A stretch of DNA of 64,000 nucleotides from Streptomyces luomodiensis. GTDB lineage: Bacteria > Actinomycetota > Actinomycetes > Streptomycetales > Streptomycetaceae. Where the stretch lies: the NCBI RefSeq assembly GCF_031679605.1, contig NZ_CP117522.1, forward strand, positions 8,618,001 through 8,682,000. The letters are read 5' to 3'. Of this stretch, positions 42,194 through 51,500 are shown one piece after another (within the stretch, counting starts at the first letter, position 1; each line of letters begins with the position of its first letter). The position numbers and the translations under genes are program-made. The notes below the pieces were generated by a model, which did no database searches, was not told the DNA's origin, and saw nothing but the letters and a program-made list of their open reading frames with translations.

Positions 42194-42337
42194 GCTCCAA
42201 CTGTCGCACGCGAATTCGTCGACGTCCCTATGTCCAGGTGCTCCTGACCCCCTGTTGTGCATGTTTTGTGCTAACTGATCATGGGCGGCCCGTAGTTACC
42301 TACTCGCACAGGGGAAACAAGCCACTGGGAGCCACGG

Positions 42338-42787
42338 ATGACAACCGACGAGCCCAAGACCCTCGCATTCATCTACGACCGCGAGGAGACCAGCCAGACT
42401 GACCGACTGCTCGCCCGCATCGCCATCTGCCGAGCCTACGCCGCTGAGATGAACTGGGACGTGGCGGGCCAGTGGATCGATCGCGGGGATGCCGCTACTG
42501 GGGAGCGTCGGCCGTTCTGGCAAGGGATGGTCGCTTCGATGAAGCAGGAGGACCAGGGGCGTCGTCTCGTATGCCTGGTGGCGGTCTGGAACCGGATCGC
42601 GTATGAGCCGGTCGCCAGCGCTCGGCTGCGGCAGCTCGTCAGCGGAGTCGGCGGAACGTGCGTAGCCGTCGAAGACGGGATGTCGCCAAGCACCCCCCGA
42701 GACGTGGTGATGCGTCGGCTACACGAGAGCGGCGAGCAGATCGCCCCAGGGACGACGCTGATTCGTCATGACGGGATGACGGCGTGA
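42338..42787 (+). CDS. Small protein with resolvase-like N-terminal fold
   Basis: A 149-residue protein; ATG follows GGGAG. The start LAFIYDREETSQTDRLLARIAICRAYAAEMNWDVAGQWID resembles the opening of serine recombinases (strand, dimer helix, CRAYA...W.V), but the catalytic Ser in the usual YxRVS position is replaced (YDREE), and no HTH or zinc ribbon follows. LVCLVAVWNRIAYEPVASARLRQLV fits a later helix-strand of the same fold. It is therefore probably a catalytically dead relative, perhaps domesticated from a mobile element. GC content is visibly low for the window. Confidence 0.6.
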   Translation: MTTDEPKTLAFIYDREETSQTDRLLARIAICRAYAAEMNWDVAGQWIDRGDAATGERRPFWQGMVASMKQEDQGRRLVCLVAVWNRIAYEPVASARLRQLVSGVGGTCVAVEDGMSPSTPRDVVMRRLHESGEQIAPGTTLIRHDGMTA

Positions 42788-43151
42788 CCTGGTCCCCCGG
42801 CTAACAGGTGTCCTCGTCTCCACCTAGTCCCATGTCGGCAGGGAGACGAGGAACGGCGGCGGACGCACCTCGCGCCGTCACGCCGCCGGCGGGAGCCCTG
42901 GGGACGTGGAAGGGACGCTCACCAGGGCTCTCGCAAACAAGTCCCTGCCTGTTGGGTGCTGGAACGTCTGGCAGGCAGGAAGAGACCCGGGACGCTTTGG
43001 TCGGCTCCACCCGGGTCGGGGTCCCCGCTCCAAACCCTGCGTGCGGCGGGTGGAGGAGCGGGGGCCGTACACAGCCTCACCCCGATCGCGTGCTTGGAGG
43101 CCGGTGACCGGGGCGAGGGCAGCGCACCACTCACAGAGAAGAGGCACGCGC
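42788..43151. other. Structured intergenic/leader region
   Basis: A 364-bp region without a trusted gene. It has several strong inverted repeats: CCTCGTCTCC/GGAGACGAGG (42812-42821, 42842-42851), CCTGCCTG/CAGGCAGG (42944-42951, 42972-42979), and two interleaved stems at 43005-43066. The first may terminate the resolvase-like gene; the rest could form the leader of the next gene. A frame from 42906 reads through into that gene but crosses these stems and looks non-coding. Confidence 0.55.
43005..43066 (+). other. Interleaved inverted repeats (candidate pseudoknot or RNA switch)
   Basis: Arm A CTCCACCCG (43005-43013) pairs with A' CGGGTGGAG (43047-43055). Arm B GGTCCCCGCTCC (43020-43031) pairs with B' GGAGCGGGGGCC (43055-43066), 12 bp with one G-U. 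The order is A-B-A'-B' and A' and B' share base 43055, so the stems are either pseudoknotted or mutually exclusive, as in a two-state leader. The next start codon is 86 bp downstream. Confidence 0.45.
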
Positions 43152-43613
43152 ATGAGCCACGGTACAGCTCTGCTCGTCGACGACGAGCGGACAGGCGTGA
43201 TCAAGACTGTTATGGACAACAACCCCGGCATGGCTGAGGCCATGGCGGGGAGGATCGTCGACGAGGCGACGAAGTTCGTGATCGCCGCCTCGTGCTCCCA
43301 GGGACAGAACCTCACCCCGTCGCGCGTGGTGGACGAGGGCTGGCACGCGCTCATCCTTCACACGCACCTGTACCACCGCCTGTGTGCGCGGCGAGGCGGA
43401 TACGTCCATCACTCGCCCGGGTACAACCCGCGGAACTACGACGAGTCGATCCTGGAGCACACGAAGACCCGGATCGGTGAGTTGGGGTTCTCCGTCGACG
43501 CGGATCTGTGGGGTCCGCCCGGCTCGGATCCGGTCGTCGTGGCCGCCCAGTGTCAGCACACGGAGGAGTGCGCGATCATGCCGATGCCTCCGGACCCCCG
43601 CCCCACGGAGTGA
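43152..43613 (+). CDS. Small protein with WH motif (GRDP-like)
   Basis: A 153-residue protein; ATG at 43152 follows AGAAGAGG. The segment VVDEGWHALILHTHLYHRLC, then GGYVHHSPGYNP, resembles the His-rich core of glycine-rich-domain-like (GRDP) proteins, where conserved WH and HH pairs recur. The rest is helical at the N-terminus and disordered and Cys/Met-containing at the end (QCQHTEECAIMPM). A metal site is conceivable, but no activity is known. Context: lower-GC islet with XRE and resolvase-like genes, and a structured leader. Confidence 0.6.
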   Translation: MSHGTALLVDDERTGVIKTVMDNNPGMAEAMAGRIVDEATKFVIAASCSQGQNLTPSRVVDEGWHALILHTHLYHRLCARRGGYVHHSPGYNPRNYDESILEHTKTRIGELGFSVDADLWGPPGSDPVVVAAQCQHTEECAIMPMPPDPRPTE

Positions 43614-43679
43614 TGAACCTCGGTGGTTCGCCTCTGAGCGAGCACGCAACGGCAGTAGCGTCACCGAAGGAGGTTCACC

Positions 43680-43820
43680 ATGCAAAAGGACTGGATTGAC
43701 CCTCGGTATCGCACCGTCGTACTGACGCTTCGAGGGCTCCGAGAATGCACCGGGCGACCGGTGAAAGGGTTCCTCGTCACCGGGCGAAGCGGCGATCAGG
43801 CTCGGGACAAGAGGAGCTAG
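43680..43820 (+). CDS. 46-aa small basic protein with perfect ribosome site
   Basis: An ORF of 46 codons (ATG 43680 to TAG 43818-43820) preceded by GAAGGAGGT at 43666-43674, one of the best Shine-Dalgarno matches in the window. The product starts MQKDWIDPRYRTVVLTLRGL and is strongly basic (11 Arg/Lys), with one Cys and no hydrophobic helix. A rho-independent terminator with a T-run follows 31 bp later. It is 66 bp after the WH-motif gene and could be its operon partner. I recognise no family. Confidence 0.6.
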   Translation: MQKDWIDPRYRTVVLTLRGLRECTGRPVKGFLVTGRSGDQARDKRS

Positions 43821-43850
43821 AGCAACCCCAATCGGCCCTGTCCGTGCGCT

Positions 43851-43878
43851 TCCCCCGTGGCGCCGGGCGGGGCTTTTT
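43851..43878 (+). terminator. Rho-independent terminator with T-run
   Basis: CCCCG and CGGGG arms around a ten-base GC-rich loop, followed by TTTTT at 43874-43878. A T-tailed terminator is unusual for this GC-rich window and closes the islet transcript. Confidence 0.6.
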
Positions 43879-44003
43879 CGTGCCCCCTGCGGAGCACCCT
43901 GGCGGCGGCCTCGCATATGGCGTGACACCTGCGGAAATGGCTTTCGGCGTGGGCCGGTACTTTATGGGACGGTGCAAGGAAAACGGTACGAGGAAGGGCA
44001 GTC

Positions 44004-45158
44004 ATGGTGAGTACGCTCGGGGTCGCCGTCGTGGGGTTCGGCTGGATGGGACGGGTGCACACCCAGGCGTACGTCCGTCTGCCGCACCACTTCCCGCAGC
44101 TGTCCGTACGGCCCGAACTGGTCGCCGTAGCCGATGAGGTGCCCGGCCGGGCCGACGAGGCCGCGGGGCGGTACGGCTTCGCCACCGCCGTCCGGGACTG
44201 GCAGGAGGTCGCCGCCGACCCCCGCGTCCAGGCGGTGAGCATCGCCGCGCCGAACTTCCTGCACCGGGAGATCGGCACCGCCATGGCCCGCGCGGGCAAG
44301 CACATCTGGATCGAGAAGCCGGTCGGACTCACCGCCGACGACGCCCGCGCGGTCGCCACCGCCGTGGCCGAGGCCGGTGTCCAGGGCGCGGTCGGCTTCA
44401 ACTACCGCAACGCGCCCGCCGTCCAGACCGCCCGCGCCATGATCGCCGACGGGGAGATCGGCACCGTCACCCATGCCCGCGTCCGCCTCTTCAGCGACTA
44501 CGCCGCCCACCCCGAAGCCGCCCTGACCTGGCGGTACGAACGGGCCCGGGGCGGCAGCGGAGTGCTGGGCGACCTCGCCTCCCACGGTGTGGACCTGGCC
44601 CGGTTCCTGCTCGGCGAGATCGCCGCCCTGACCGCCGACACCGCCGTCTTCGTGCCCGAGCGGGCCCGCCCCACCGGCGCCACCGCGGGCCACACCCGGG
44701 CCGCCGGCGGCGAGCTGGGTCCGGTGGAGAACGAGGACTACGTCTCCTGTCTGCTGCGCTTCGCCTCTGGCGCCCGCGGCGTGCTGGAGGCGTGCCGGGT
44801 CTCGGTCGGCGAGCAGAACACCTACGGCTTCGAGATCCACGGCACCAAGGGCGCGCTCCACTGGGACTTCCGGCGCATGGGCGAACTCGGCGTCAGCCGC
44901 GGCACCGCCTACCAGGACCAGCCCGTCTCCACCGTGTACGTCGGCCCCGGGCACGGTGAATACGCCGCCTTCCAGCCGGGCTCGGCCAACAGCATGGGCT
45001 ATGACGACCTGAAGGTGATCGAGGCGTACCACTTCCTGCGCTCCATCGCCGAGGGCACCGCGTACGGCGCCACCCTGGACGACGCCGTGCACAGCGCCAC
45101 CGTGCTGGACGCCATGACCCGCTCCGCCGAGCGGGGCACCTGGGTGAACCCCGGCTGA
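44004..45158 (+). CDS. Gfo/Idh/MocA family oxidoreductase
   Basis: A 384-residue NAD(P)-dependent sugar or inositol dehydrogenase. VAVVGFGWMGRVHTQ at the start is the Rossmann glycine loop. IWIEKPVGLT has the catalytic EKP Lys near residue 99, and GSGVLGDLASHGVDLARF near 190 has the conserved Asp/His. ATG follows GGAAGGG. It is convergent with the IlvD/Edd dehydratase, 21 bp apart. Together they could oxidise and dehydrate a sugar acid, though opposite strands argue against one operon. Confidence 0.9.
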   Translation: MVSTLGVAVVGFGWMGRVHTQAYVRLPHHFPQLSVRPELVAVADEVPGRADEAAGRYGFATAVRDWQEVAADPRVQAVSIAAPNFLHREIGTAMARAGKHIWIEKPVGLTADDARAVATAVAEAGVQGAVGFNYRNAPAVQTARAMIADGEIGTVTHARVRLFSDYAAHPEAALTWRYERARGGSGVLGDLASHGVDLARFLLGEIAALTADTAVFVPERARPTGATAGHTRAAGGELGPVENEDYVSCLLRFASGARGVLEACRVSVGEQNTYGFEIHGTKGALHWDFRRMGELGVSRGTAYQDQPVSTVYVGPGHGEYAAFQPGSANSMGYDDLKVIEAYHFLRSIAEGTAYGATLDDAVHSATVLDAMTRSAERGTWVNPG

Positions 45159-45179
45159 GCGATGGGGCGCGGGGCCGGG

Positions 45180-46913
45180 TCAGTGGGACTCGCGGGGCAC
45201 CTCGTGTCCACTGGCGCCGACCAGGAAGTCCAGGTCCAGACCCTGATCCGCCTGGAGCACATGCTCGGTGTAGAGCTTGCTCCAGCCCCGCGCGGCCACC
45301 GGCGGCGGGGGCTCCCAGGCGGCCCGGCGGCGCGCCAGCTCCTCCTCGCCGACCTCCAGCGTCAGCGCACGCGCGGGAACGTCGAGGGTGATCCAGTCGC
45401 CGTCGCGCACCAGCGCCAGCGGGCCGCCGACGGCGGACTCGGGGGACACGTGCAGCACCACGGTGCCGAAACCGGTGCCGGACATCCGGCCGTCGCAGAT
45501 CCGCACCATGTCCTCGACGCCCCTGCGCAGCAACTTCGTCGGCAGCACCACATTGGAGACCTCGGGCATGCCCGGATAGCCACGGGGGCCGCTGCCCCGG
45601 ATCACCAGCACCGTGTCCTCGTCCACTGGGAGGTCCTCGTCGGCGTGGACGGCGAGGTAGTCCTCCGGAGTGTCGAACACCAGGGCCCGGCCGCGGTGCC
45701 GGAGCAGATGCCGCGACGCGGCGGACTGTTTGATCACCGCGCCGTTCGGGGCGAGGTTGCCGCGCAGCACCGCGGTGCCGGTGCCGGCCTCCTGGAACGG
45801 GTCGTCCAGCGTCCGGATCACCTCACGGTTCCAGCACTCGGCGTCGGCCACGTTCTCCGCCACCGTGCGTCCGCTCACCGTGGCCGCCTCCGTGTGCAGC
45901 AGCGCGCCCAGCTCGCGCATCACCACCGGCAGCCCCCCGGCGTAGCAGAAGTCCTCCATCAGGAACCGTCCGGAGGGCTGGAGATCGACCAGTGTGGGCA
46001 CCTCCCTGGCCAGCGTGTCGAAGTCGTCGAGCGTCAGCGGCACGCCCAGCCGTCCCGCGATGGCCAGCAGATGGATCACCGCGTTGGTGGAGCCGCCGAT
46101 GGCCGCGTTGACCCGGATCGCGTTCTCGAACGCCGCCCGGGTCATGATCTGCGACGGCCGCAGATCCTCCGCCACCATCGCCACGATCCGCCGGCCGGCC
46201 CGCTGCGCCGTCTCGTACCGGCGGGCGTCCACCGCCGGCCAGCTCGCCGAGTAGGGCAGCTGCATGCCGAGCGCCTCGGCCAGCGACGCCATGGTGGACG
46301 CGGTGCCCATGGTCATGCAGTGCCCGTTGGACCTGGCCATGCAGCCCTCGGCGAAGAAGCACTCCTCCTCGGTCATCCGCCCGGCCGCCAGCTCGGCCTC
46401 GAACCGCCAGACCTGGGTGCCCGAGCCCACGTCCGCGCCCCGGTACTTGCCGTTCAGCATCGGGCCGCCGGTGACCATGATGGCCGGCAGATCGACGCTG
46501 GAGGCGGCCATCAGCAGACCGGGAGTGGTCTTGTCGCAGCCGGACAGCAGCACCACACCGTCCAGCGGATTGGCCCGCATCAGCTCCTCGGCCTCCATGG
46601 CCAGCAGATTGCGGTACAGCATCGCGGTGGGCCGCATCAGCGTCTCGCCCAGCGCCATCGCGGGGAACTCCAGCGGAAAGCCACCGGCCTGCCAGACCCC
46701 GCGCTTCACCGACTCAGCGACCCGCCCCAGATGGCTGTTGCAGGGCGCCAGCTCCGACCACGTCGTGGCGATGCCGATCACCGGCCGGCCGTCGAACACC
46801 TCACCGGAATAGCCCTGGTTGCGCATCCAGGACCGGTAGACCATCCCGGAGCGGCCCTTCGCGCCGAACCAGGCCGCGCTGCGCCGCCCGCCGTGTGTTT
46901 CCGTGTCCGTCAC
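45180..46913 (-). CDS. IlvD/Edd family dehydratase (sugar-acid dehydratase-like)
   Basis: A 577-residue Fe-S dehydratase. The cluster cysteines are visible in LAPCNSHLG, LLSGCDKTTPG and the FFAEGCMARSNGHCMTMG block, and NAAIGGSTNAVIHL is the substrate loop. This length and the SGMVYRSWMRNQGYS opening resemble the arabonate/xylonate dehydratase branch more than housekeeping IlvD. GTG at 46911-46913 follows GGGAG. It diverges from an SDR gene, another common partner in non-phosphorylative sugar-acid catabolism. Confidence 0.88.
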   Translation of the reverse strand: MTDTETHGGRRSAAWFGAKGRSGMVYRSWMRNQGYSGEVFDGRPVIGIATTWSELAPCNSHLGRVAESVKRGVWQAGGFPLEFPAMALGETLMRPTAMLYRNLLAMEAEELMRANPLDGVVLLSGCDKTTPGLLMAASSVDLPAIMVTGGPMLNGKYRGADVGSGTQVWRFEAELAAGRMTEEECFFAEGCMARSNGHCMTMGTASTMASLAEALGMQLPYSASWPAVDARRYETAQRAGRRIVAMVAEDLRPSQIMTRAAFENAIRVNAAIGGSTNAVIHLLAIAGRLGVPLTLDDFDTLAREVPTLVDLQPSGRFLMEDFCYAGGLPVVMRELGALLHTEAATVSGRTVAENVADAECWNREVIRTLDDPFQEAGTGTAVLRGNLAPNGAVIKQSAASRHLLRHRGRALVFDTPEDYLAVHADEDLPVDEDTVLVIRGSGPRGYPGMPEVSNVVLPTKLLRRGVEDMVRICDGRMSGTGFGTVVLHVSPESAVGGPLALVRDGDWITLDVPARALTLEVGEEELARRRAAWEPPPPVAARGWSKLYTEHVLQADQGLDLDFLVGASGHEVPRESH

Positions 46914-47036
46914 GTCCGCACTCCCACCTGTTTCCGGGGCCCCTGGCAGTACAGCAAAGACGAGCGCCGCGCGGAAGATCGTGGCACGGTGTGGGAAGTA
47001 TGGGCCGGTATCCGGCACACGGTGAGGAGTGTCCGC

Positions 47037-47777
47037 ATGAGTGGTGCGCTGTCCGGAGCCACCGCCCTGGTCACGGGCGCCACCGCGGGGATCGGCCGCG
47101 CCGTGGCCCTGCGCCTGGCGGCGCTGGGGGCCGAGGTGGTCGTCCACGGCCGGGACGCGCGACGGGGCGCGGAGGTGGTCCGGGAGGTGTCGGCGGCGGG
47201 GGCCACGGCCAGGTTCGTGGCGGCGGATCTGGCCGAGGCCGACGATGTGCGGCGGCTGGCCGCCGCGGCGGGCGACGTGGACGTGCTGGTGAACAACGCC
47301 GGCGTCTACCGGTTCGCGGACACCGCCGGGACCACACCCGAGATGTTCGACGTCCACATGGCCATCAACACCCGCGCACCGCTGCTGCTGGTCGGCCGGC
47401 TCGCACCGGGCATGGCCGCCCGGGGCCACGGGGCCATCGTCAACCTCAGCACCATCGCCGCCGACACCCCGGCCCGCGACGCCGGGGCGTACGGTGCCTC
47501 GAAGGCCGCGCTGGAGCTGCTGACCCGGGTGTGGGCCGATGAGTTCGGCGGCCGGGGCGTCCGGGTGAACGCCGTCCGTTCGGGCCCGGTCCGTACGCGG
47601 GGCACCTCCGAGATGGGGGAGGCGGCCCTCCAGGCGGTGGCCAGGACCACGGTCCTGGGCAGGCCGGCGGCGCCCGAGGAGATCGCCGAGGCCGTGGTGT
47701 TCCTCGTCTCCTCGCGGGCGAGCTACATCACCGGCGCGATCCTGGAGGCCCGCGGCGGCGAACTCGCCTATCGCTGA
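47037..47777 (+). CDS. Short-chain dehydrogenase/reductase
   Basis: A 246-residue classical SDR. TGATAGIGRAVALRL near 14 is the glycine motif, HGRDARRG suggests NADP(H) preference through its Arg residues, NNAGVYRF is present, and catalytic Ser (NLSTIAAD) with Tyr-Lys in AYGASKAAL are in place. ATG follows GAGGAG. Divergent from the IlvD/Edd dehydratase by 123 bp; co-regulation in sugar metabolism is plausible. Confidence 0.9.
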   Translation: MSGALSGATALVTGATAGIGRAVALRLAALGAEVVVHGRDARRGAEVVREVSAAGATARFVAADLAEADDVRRLAAAAGDVDVLVNNAGVYRFADTAGTTPEMFDVHMAINTRAPLLLVGRLAPGMAARGHGAIVNLSTIAADTPARDAGAYGASKAALELLTRVWADEFGGRGVRVNAVRSGPVRTRGTSEMGEAALQAVARTTVLGRPAAPEEIAEAVVFLVSSRASYITGAILEARGGELAYR

Positions 47778-47790
47778 CGCGCCCGGCCGC

Positions 47791-47858
47791 GCGCCGGTCA
47801 GCGGCCGGCACTCATGGGCGCGCCGGTCAGCGGCCGGCACTCATGGGCGGTCCGGTCA
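47791..47858. repeat. 29-bp tandem repeat carrying stop codons in three frames
   Basis: A 28-bp core is perfectly duplicated at 47791-47818 and 47820-47847 (period 29), with a third partial, diverged copy from 47849. In the leftward sense each has CGCTGACCGG: TGA at 47858-47856 (the membrane-protein stop), 47829-47827 and 47800-47798. Offsets of 29 and 58 put a stop in each frame. Each full unit also encodes a tiny ATG...TGA five-codon frame. Confidence 0.9.
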
Positions 47859-48494
47859 GCGCCCCGGACGGCGGCGCTGACCGGCGTAGAACAGCGCCGA
47901 GCCGGTCACCGCGAACAGACCGGCGGTGATGCCCAGTCCGACACCGTCCACCGTCCGTTCGCCCGTGGCCTCCACCCACGGGTCGAGCGCGCCCAGCGGA
48001 TCCACGAACAGCACGACATGCTGCTCCGGCCTGAACTGCCCCTGGCAGTTCTGCTGTTCGGACAGGTCCCGGACCGTCCCGGAGGTGTCCACCACACGGC
48101 ATACGTCGAGCTCGGTCCCCTTGTGGTTGGTGTGGGTGCCGGTGTCCGCGACCAGGGCGTCGACCCGGTCGCCCGCCTGCTTCACATAGAGCTCGTACAG
48201 CGCCGGTCCGGCGAACAGCGCGAGCGCCATGGTGGCGAAGGCCGCCAGTGTGGCCGCACCCGCCCGGTGCCAGAGGCCGCCCGCCACGATGGCCGCGGCC
48301 GCCGCCGCGCCGAGCACGATGAGCACCCCGAGCCACAACATGCCGTACGGATACTGGGCGAGGAACCCGGCCGCGGTGGCGACCACCGGGATGAGCACGG
48401 CCCACTTCAGGGAGTTCGGTGTGCGTCCGGGTCCGGCCGGGGCCAAATGCCCGGCGGTCTCCCCGTGTACCTCGGACATGCCGGACGGTCCCAC
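47856..48494 (-). CDS. Membrane protein with three to four hydrophobic segments
   Basis: A 212-residue protein of unknown function from the GTG at 48492-48494 (GAGGGGGAG upstream); an ATG at 48479 five codons later is possible. Segments WAVLIPVVATAAGFLAQY, LWLGVLIVLGAAAAAAIVAGG, ATLAAFATMALALFAGPAL and a C-terminal GLGITAGLFAVTGSALFYAG span the membrane. The loop between the last two holds CRVVDTSGTVRDLSEQQNCQGQF with two Cys, probably outside and disulfide-linked, reminiscent of DUF3592-type proteins. Confidence 0.75.
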   Translation of the reverse strand: MGPSGMSEVHGETAGHLAPAGPGRTPNSLKWAVLIPVVATAAGFLAQYPYGMLWLGVLIVLGAAAAAAIVAGGLWHRAGAATLAAFATMALALFAGPALYELYVKQAGDRVDALVADTGTHTNHKGTELDVCRVVDTSGTVRDLSEQQNCQGQFRPEQHVVLFVDPLGALDPWVEATGERTVDGVGLGITAGLFAVTGSALFYAGQRRRPGR

Positions 48495-48598
48495 TCTGCT
48501 CCCCCTCGATGACCTGCGCGTGTGTGCAGGACACCTTACGGGGGCCGCCGTCGGCCGGTGCGGGGTGGTGGCGGGCGCTTGGCCGGGCCGGAGGGGCC

Positions 48599-51500
48599 TC
48601 ACGACGCCGCGTGGGCCCGCGGGATGGGCTGTTCGGTCCAGATGCACTTGCCCTCGGCGGTGTAGCGGGTCCCCCAGCGCTGGGAGAGCGCGGAGACCAG
48701 TTGCAGGCCCCGCCCTCCCTCGTCCGTCTCGGCGGCCCGGCGGATCCGGGGAGTGGTGGCGGCGGTGTCCGAGACCTCGCAGATCAGCGCACCGCCGCGG
48801 ATCAGCCGGAGGTGGCTCGGTCCCCTGGCGTGCCGGACGACATTGGCGACGAGTTCGTCGGCCAGCAGCTCGGTGGTGACGACGAGGTCGTCCAGCCCCC
48901 ATGCCCGGAGCTGGTCGCGGACATGGGCGCGGGCGAGCGGGGCGGCCATCGGGGCCTCCGGCAGCGGCCATCCGGCGATGTTCCCGGACGGCAGCCCGTG
49001 CAGCCGGGCGATCAGCAGGGCGGTGTCGTCGGCGGTCAGCTGCTGGGCGGGGAGCATGGCGCCGACCAGCAGGTCGCAGAGCCGGTCGAGCCGGTCGCGG
49101 TCCGCCCGCTCCGTCCCGTCCGGCTCCATCCTGTCCGGCTCCACCTCGCCTGTCTCCGTACCGTCCGGGTGCGGAGGGGGCGCCGGGCGGGTGAAGAGCC
49201 GGCCGCGCTCGCTGGTGAGGACCCGCACGCATTCGGCGATGCCGGTGTCGATGTCGCGCGCGGCGGACTCCACCAGACCGTCGGTGTACAGCACCAGGAG
49301 ACTGCCGTCGGGCAACCGGAGATCGACGGTGGAGAACGGGGGCTCGGTGGCGCCCAGCGGCGGATCGGGCGCCGGGTCCAGGCACTGCACACCTCCGTCC
49401 GGGCGCACCACCAGGGGCGGGGGATGACCGGCGCGGGCGAGCGAGCAGAGCCGCGAGACGGGGTCGTACACCGCGTACAGGCAGGTCGCGAAGGAGTCCT
49501 CGCCCAGATCGCCGACGACCTCGTTGAGATGGGCCAGGACCTCATCGGGTGGCAGTTCGAGGTTGGCGAGCGTGTGCACGGCGGTGCGCAGCCGCCCCAT
49601 GGTGGCGGCCTCGGCCAGGCCATGGCCCATCACATCGCCGATGACCAGGGCCACCCGCTCCCCGGACAGCGGAATGACGTCGTACCAGTCGCCGCCGACG
49701 CCCGTACCACTGCTGGCGGGCAGATAGCGGACGGTGGAGGTGACGGCGGCCGGCGTGGGCAGGGCCCGGGGCAGCAGCCCGCGCTGGAGCGCCTGGGCGC
49801 GGGCGTGCTCGGTGTCGTAGAGGCGGGCTCGGGCCAGCGCCTGGGCCACCATCCCGCTGAGGGCGATGAGCAGGGCGCGCTCATCGGCGGAGAAGCGGCG
49901 CGGCGCGTCGAAGGAGAGGGAGATGGTGCCGATGGCGTTGCCCGAGACGGTCAGCGGGAGCACGGCCCAGGCGTTCTTCCCGGCGATGGCCGGATTGCCG
50001 GCCAGATCGGGGAACAGCGCCTCGTACTCCTCGGCCGAGGAGATGAAGCGCGGCCGGCGCGAGCCGAGTACGTCGTTGAGCAGGCGGTAGCCCTCGAACG
50101 CCGGGATCCCGTCCACACTGCGCAGGAAGGGGCGGGGATACCCCACCGAGCCCATCACGTTCAGCCGGCCGCTCTCCAGGCCCAGGATCAGCAGACCCGA
50201 GGCGCCGAACGGCGGCAGGACGTGCGTGGCGACCACGTCGACGACGTCCCTCGTGGTCACCGCGTCGGCCAGCGCGTTGGTCAACTCGCCGATTCTGGCG
50301 GACTGTTCGGCGCCGGCGCGCTCGGCCTCCGCGCGCCGCGCGGCCCGGGTGTGCCGGTTGGTGACATCGGTGAGGTAGGCCGTCAGCCCGTCCGGCACGG
50401 AGACCAGCCGTATGTGGTACCAGCGGCCATCGGTGGGCCACCGGATGTCGAACCCGGCCGGTCTGTCGTCGTCGGCGGCAGCGCGGCAGCGGTCCTCCAG
50501 CCCGGGGACCGTGCCCGCGGGGCCGTCCCACAGCGGCCGGCCGAGCACCTTGGTGGCCGGGCCCAGCAGGCGTTCCGCCTCGACGTTGAGGAAGGTGATC
50601 CGCCAGTCCCGGTTCACCGCGAAGAACGCGTCGCTCATGAAGCGCAGCGCCTGCCCCACCGATTCCCGGGCCATCCGGCTCTCGGTGGTGTCCCAGACCT
50701 TCCCGACCATGCGCACGGGCTCGCCGCTCTCGTCGAGTTCGACATGGGCGCGGCTCAGCACCCATCCGGTGGTCCCGTCGGGACGGCGGACCCGGTACTC
50801 GACCTCGTAGACGCTCCGCTCCCGCAGCGACTTCTCGGTGGCGGCCATCACCCGTGGCATGTCCTCGGGGAGGATCAGGTCGATCCAGCTCTCGATCCGC
50901 CGCTGGTAGTCCTCGGGGATGCCGAGCAGCGTCCGCCCCGCCCGGTCCCAGCGCATCTCACCGGTGTGCACGCCCCATTCCCAGGAGCCGACCTTGACCG
51001 CCTCCAGGGACTGCTGGAGCACCGAGCCGCCCGGCCGCTGCTGCCACCACGGGGGCGCCTCGCCCGCGTCGCTCGCGGCGGCCGGGCGGGAGAGGCGGCG
51101 TTCGGCCCAGTGCGCCACCGCCCGGAGGAAACCGGCCTGCTCCCCGGTCGGCTTCCGCGGGCCGGTCAGCACGGACAGCGCGCCCACCGGCCGGTCCGGT
51201 CCGGCCAGCGGAACGGACGCCACGGTGGTCGACGCCGACAGGGCCCCGAGGGAGGGGCGGCCGGCCTGCCCGGGGCCGGGGGCCCTGCCGGCGGCCGCCG
51301 GCATCCACACGAAGCGGCCGTCCCGCACGGCTCGGGCGGGGGCGAGCGGGGCCTCGTCCTCGCGGATCTCCTCCCACGCCCGGAGGGCGGCCAGCGGCAG
51401 CCCGCTGGCGAGGACCAGGCGCAGCGTACGGCGGCCGGCAGGGCCGCAGGACCAGTGCACCAGGCCCGCGATACCGCCCAGCTCGGAGACCGCCTGGTCC

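Noticed and set aside
42906..43151. 82-codon N-terminal extension of the WH-motif protein
   Set aside because: Crosses strong inverted repeats, is Arg/Pro/Gly-rich, and a better start with ribosome site exists at 43152.
41012..43880. Complete integrative element
   Set aside because: No integrase, relaxase, tRNA or flanking direct repeats could be seen; only a degenerate resolvase-like protein.
45180..47840. One 886-codon protein joining SDR-region sequence to the dehydratase
   Set aside because: Only the part after GTG 46913 encodes the IlvD/Edd protein; upstream residues are antisense to the SDR gene and non-coding.
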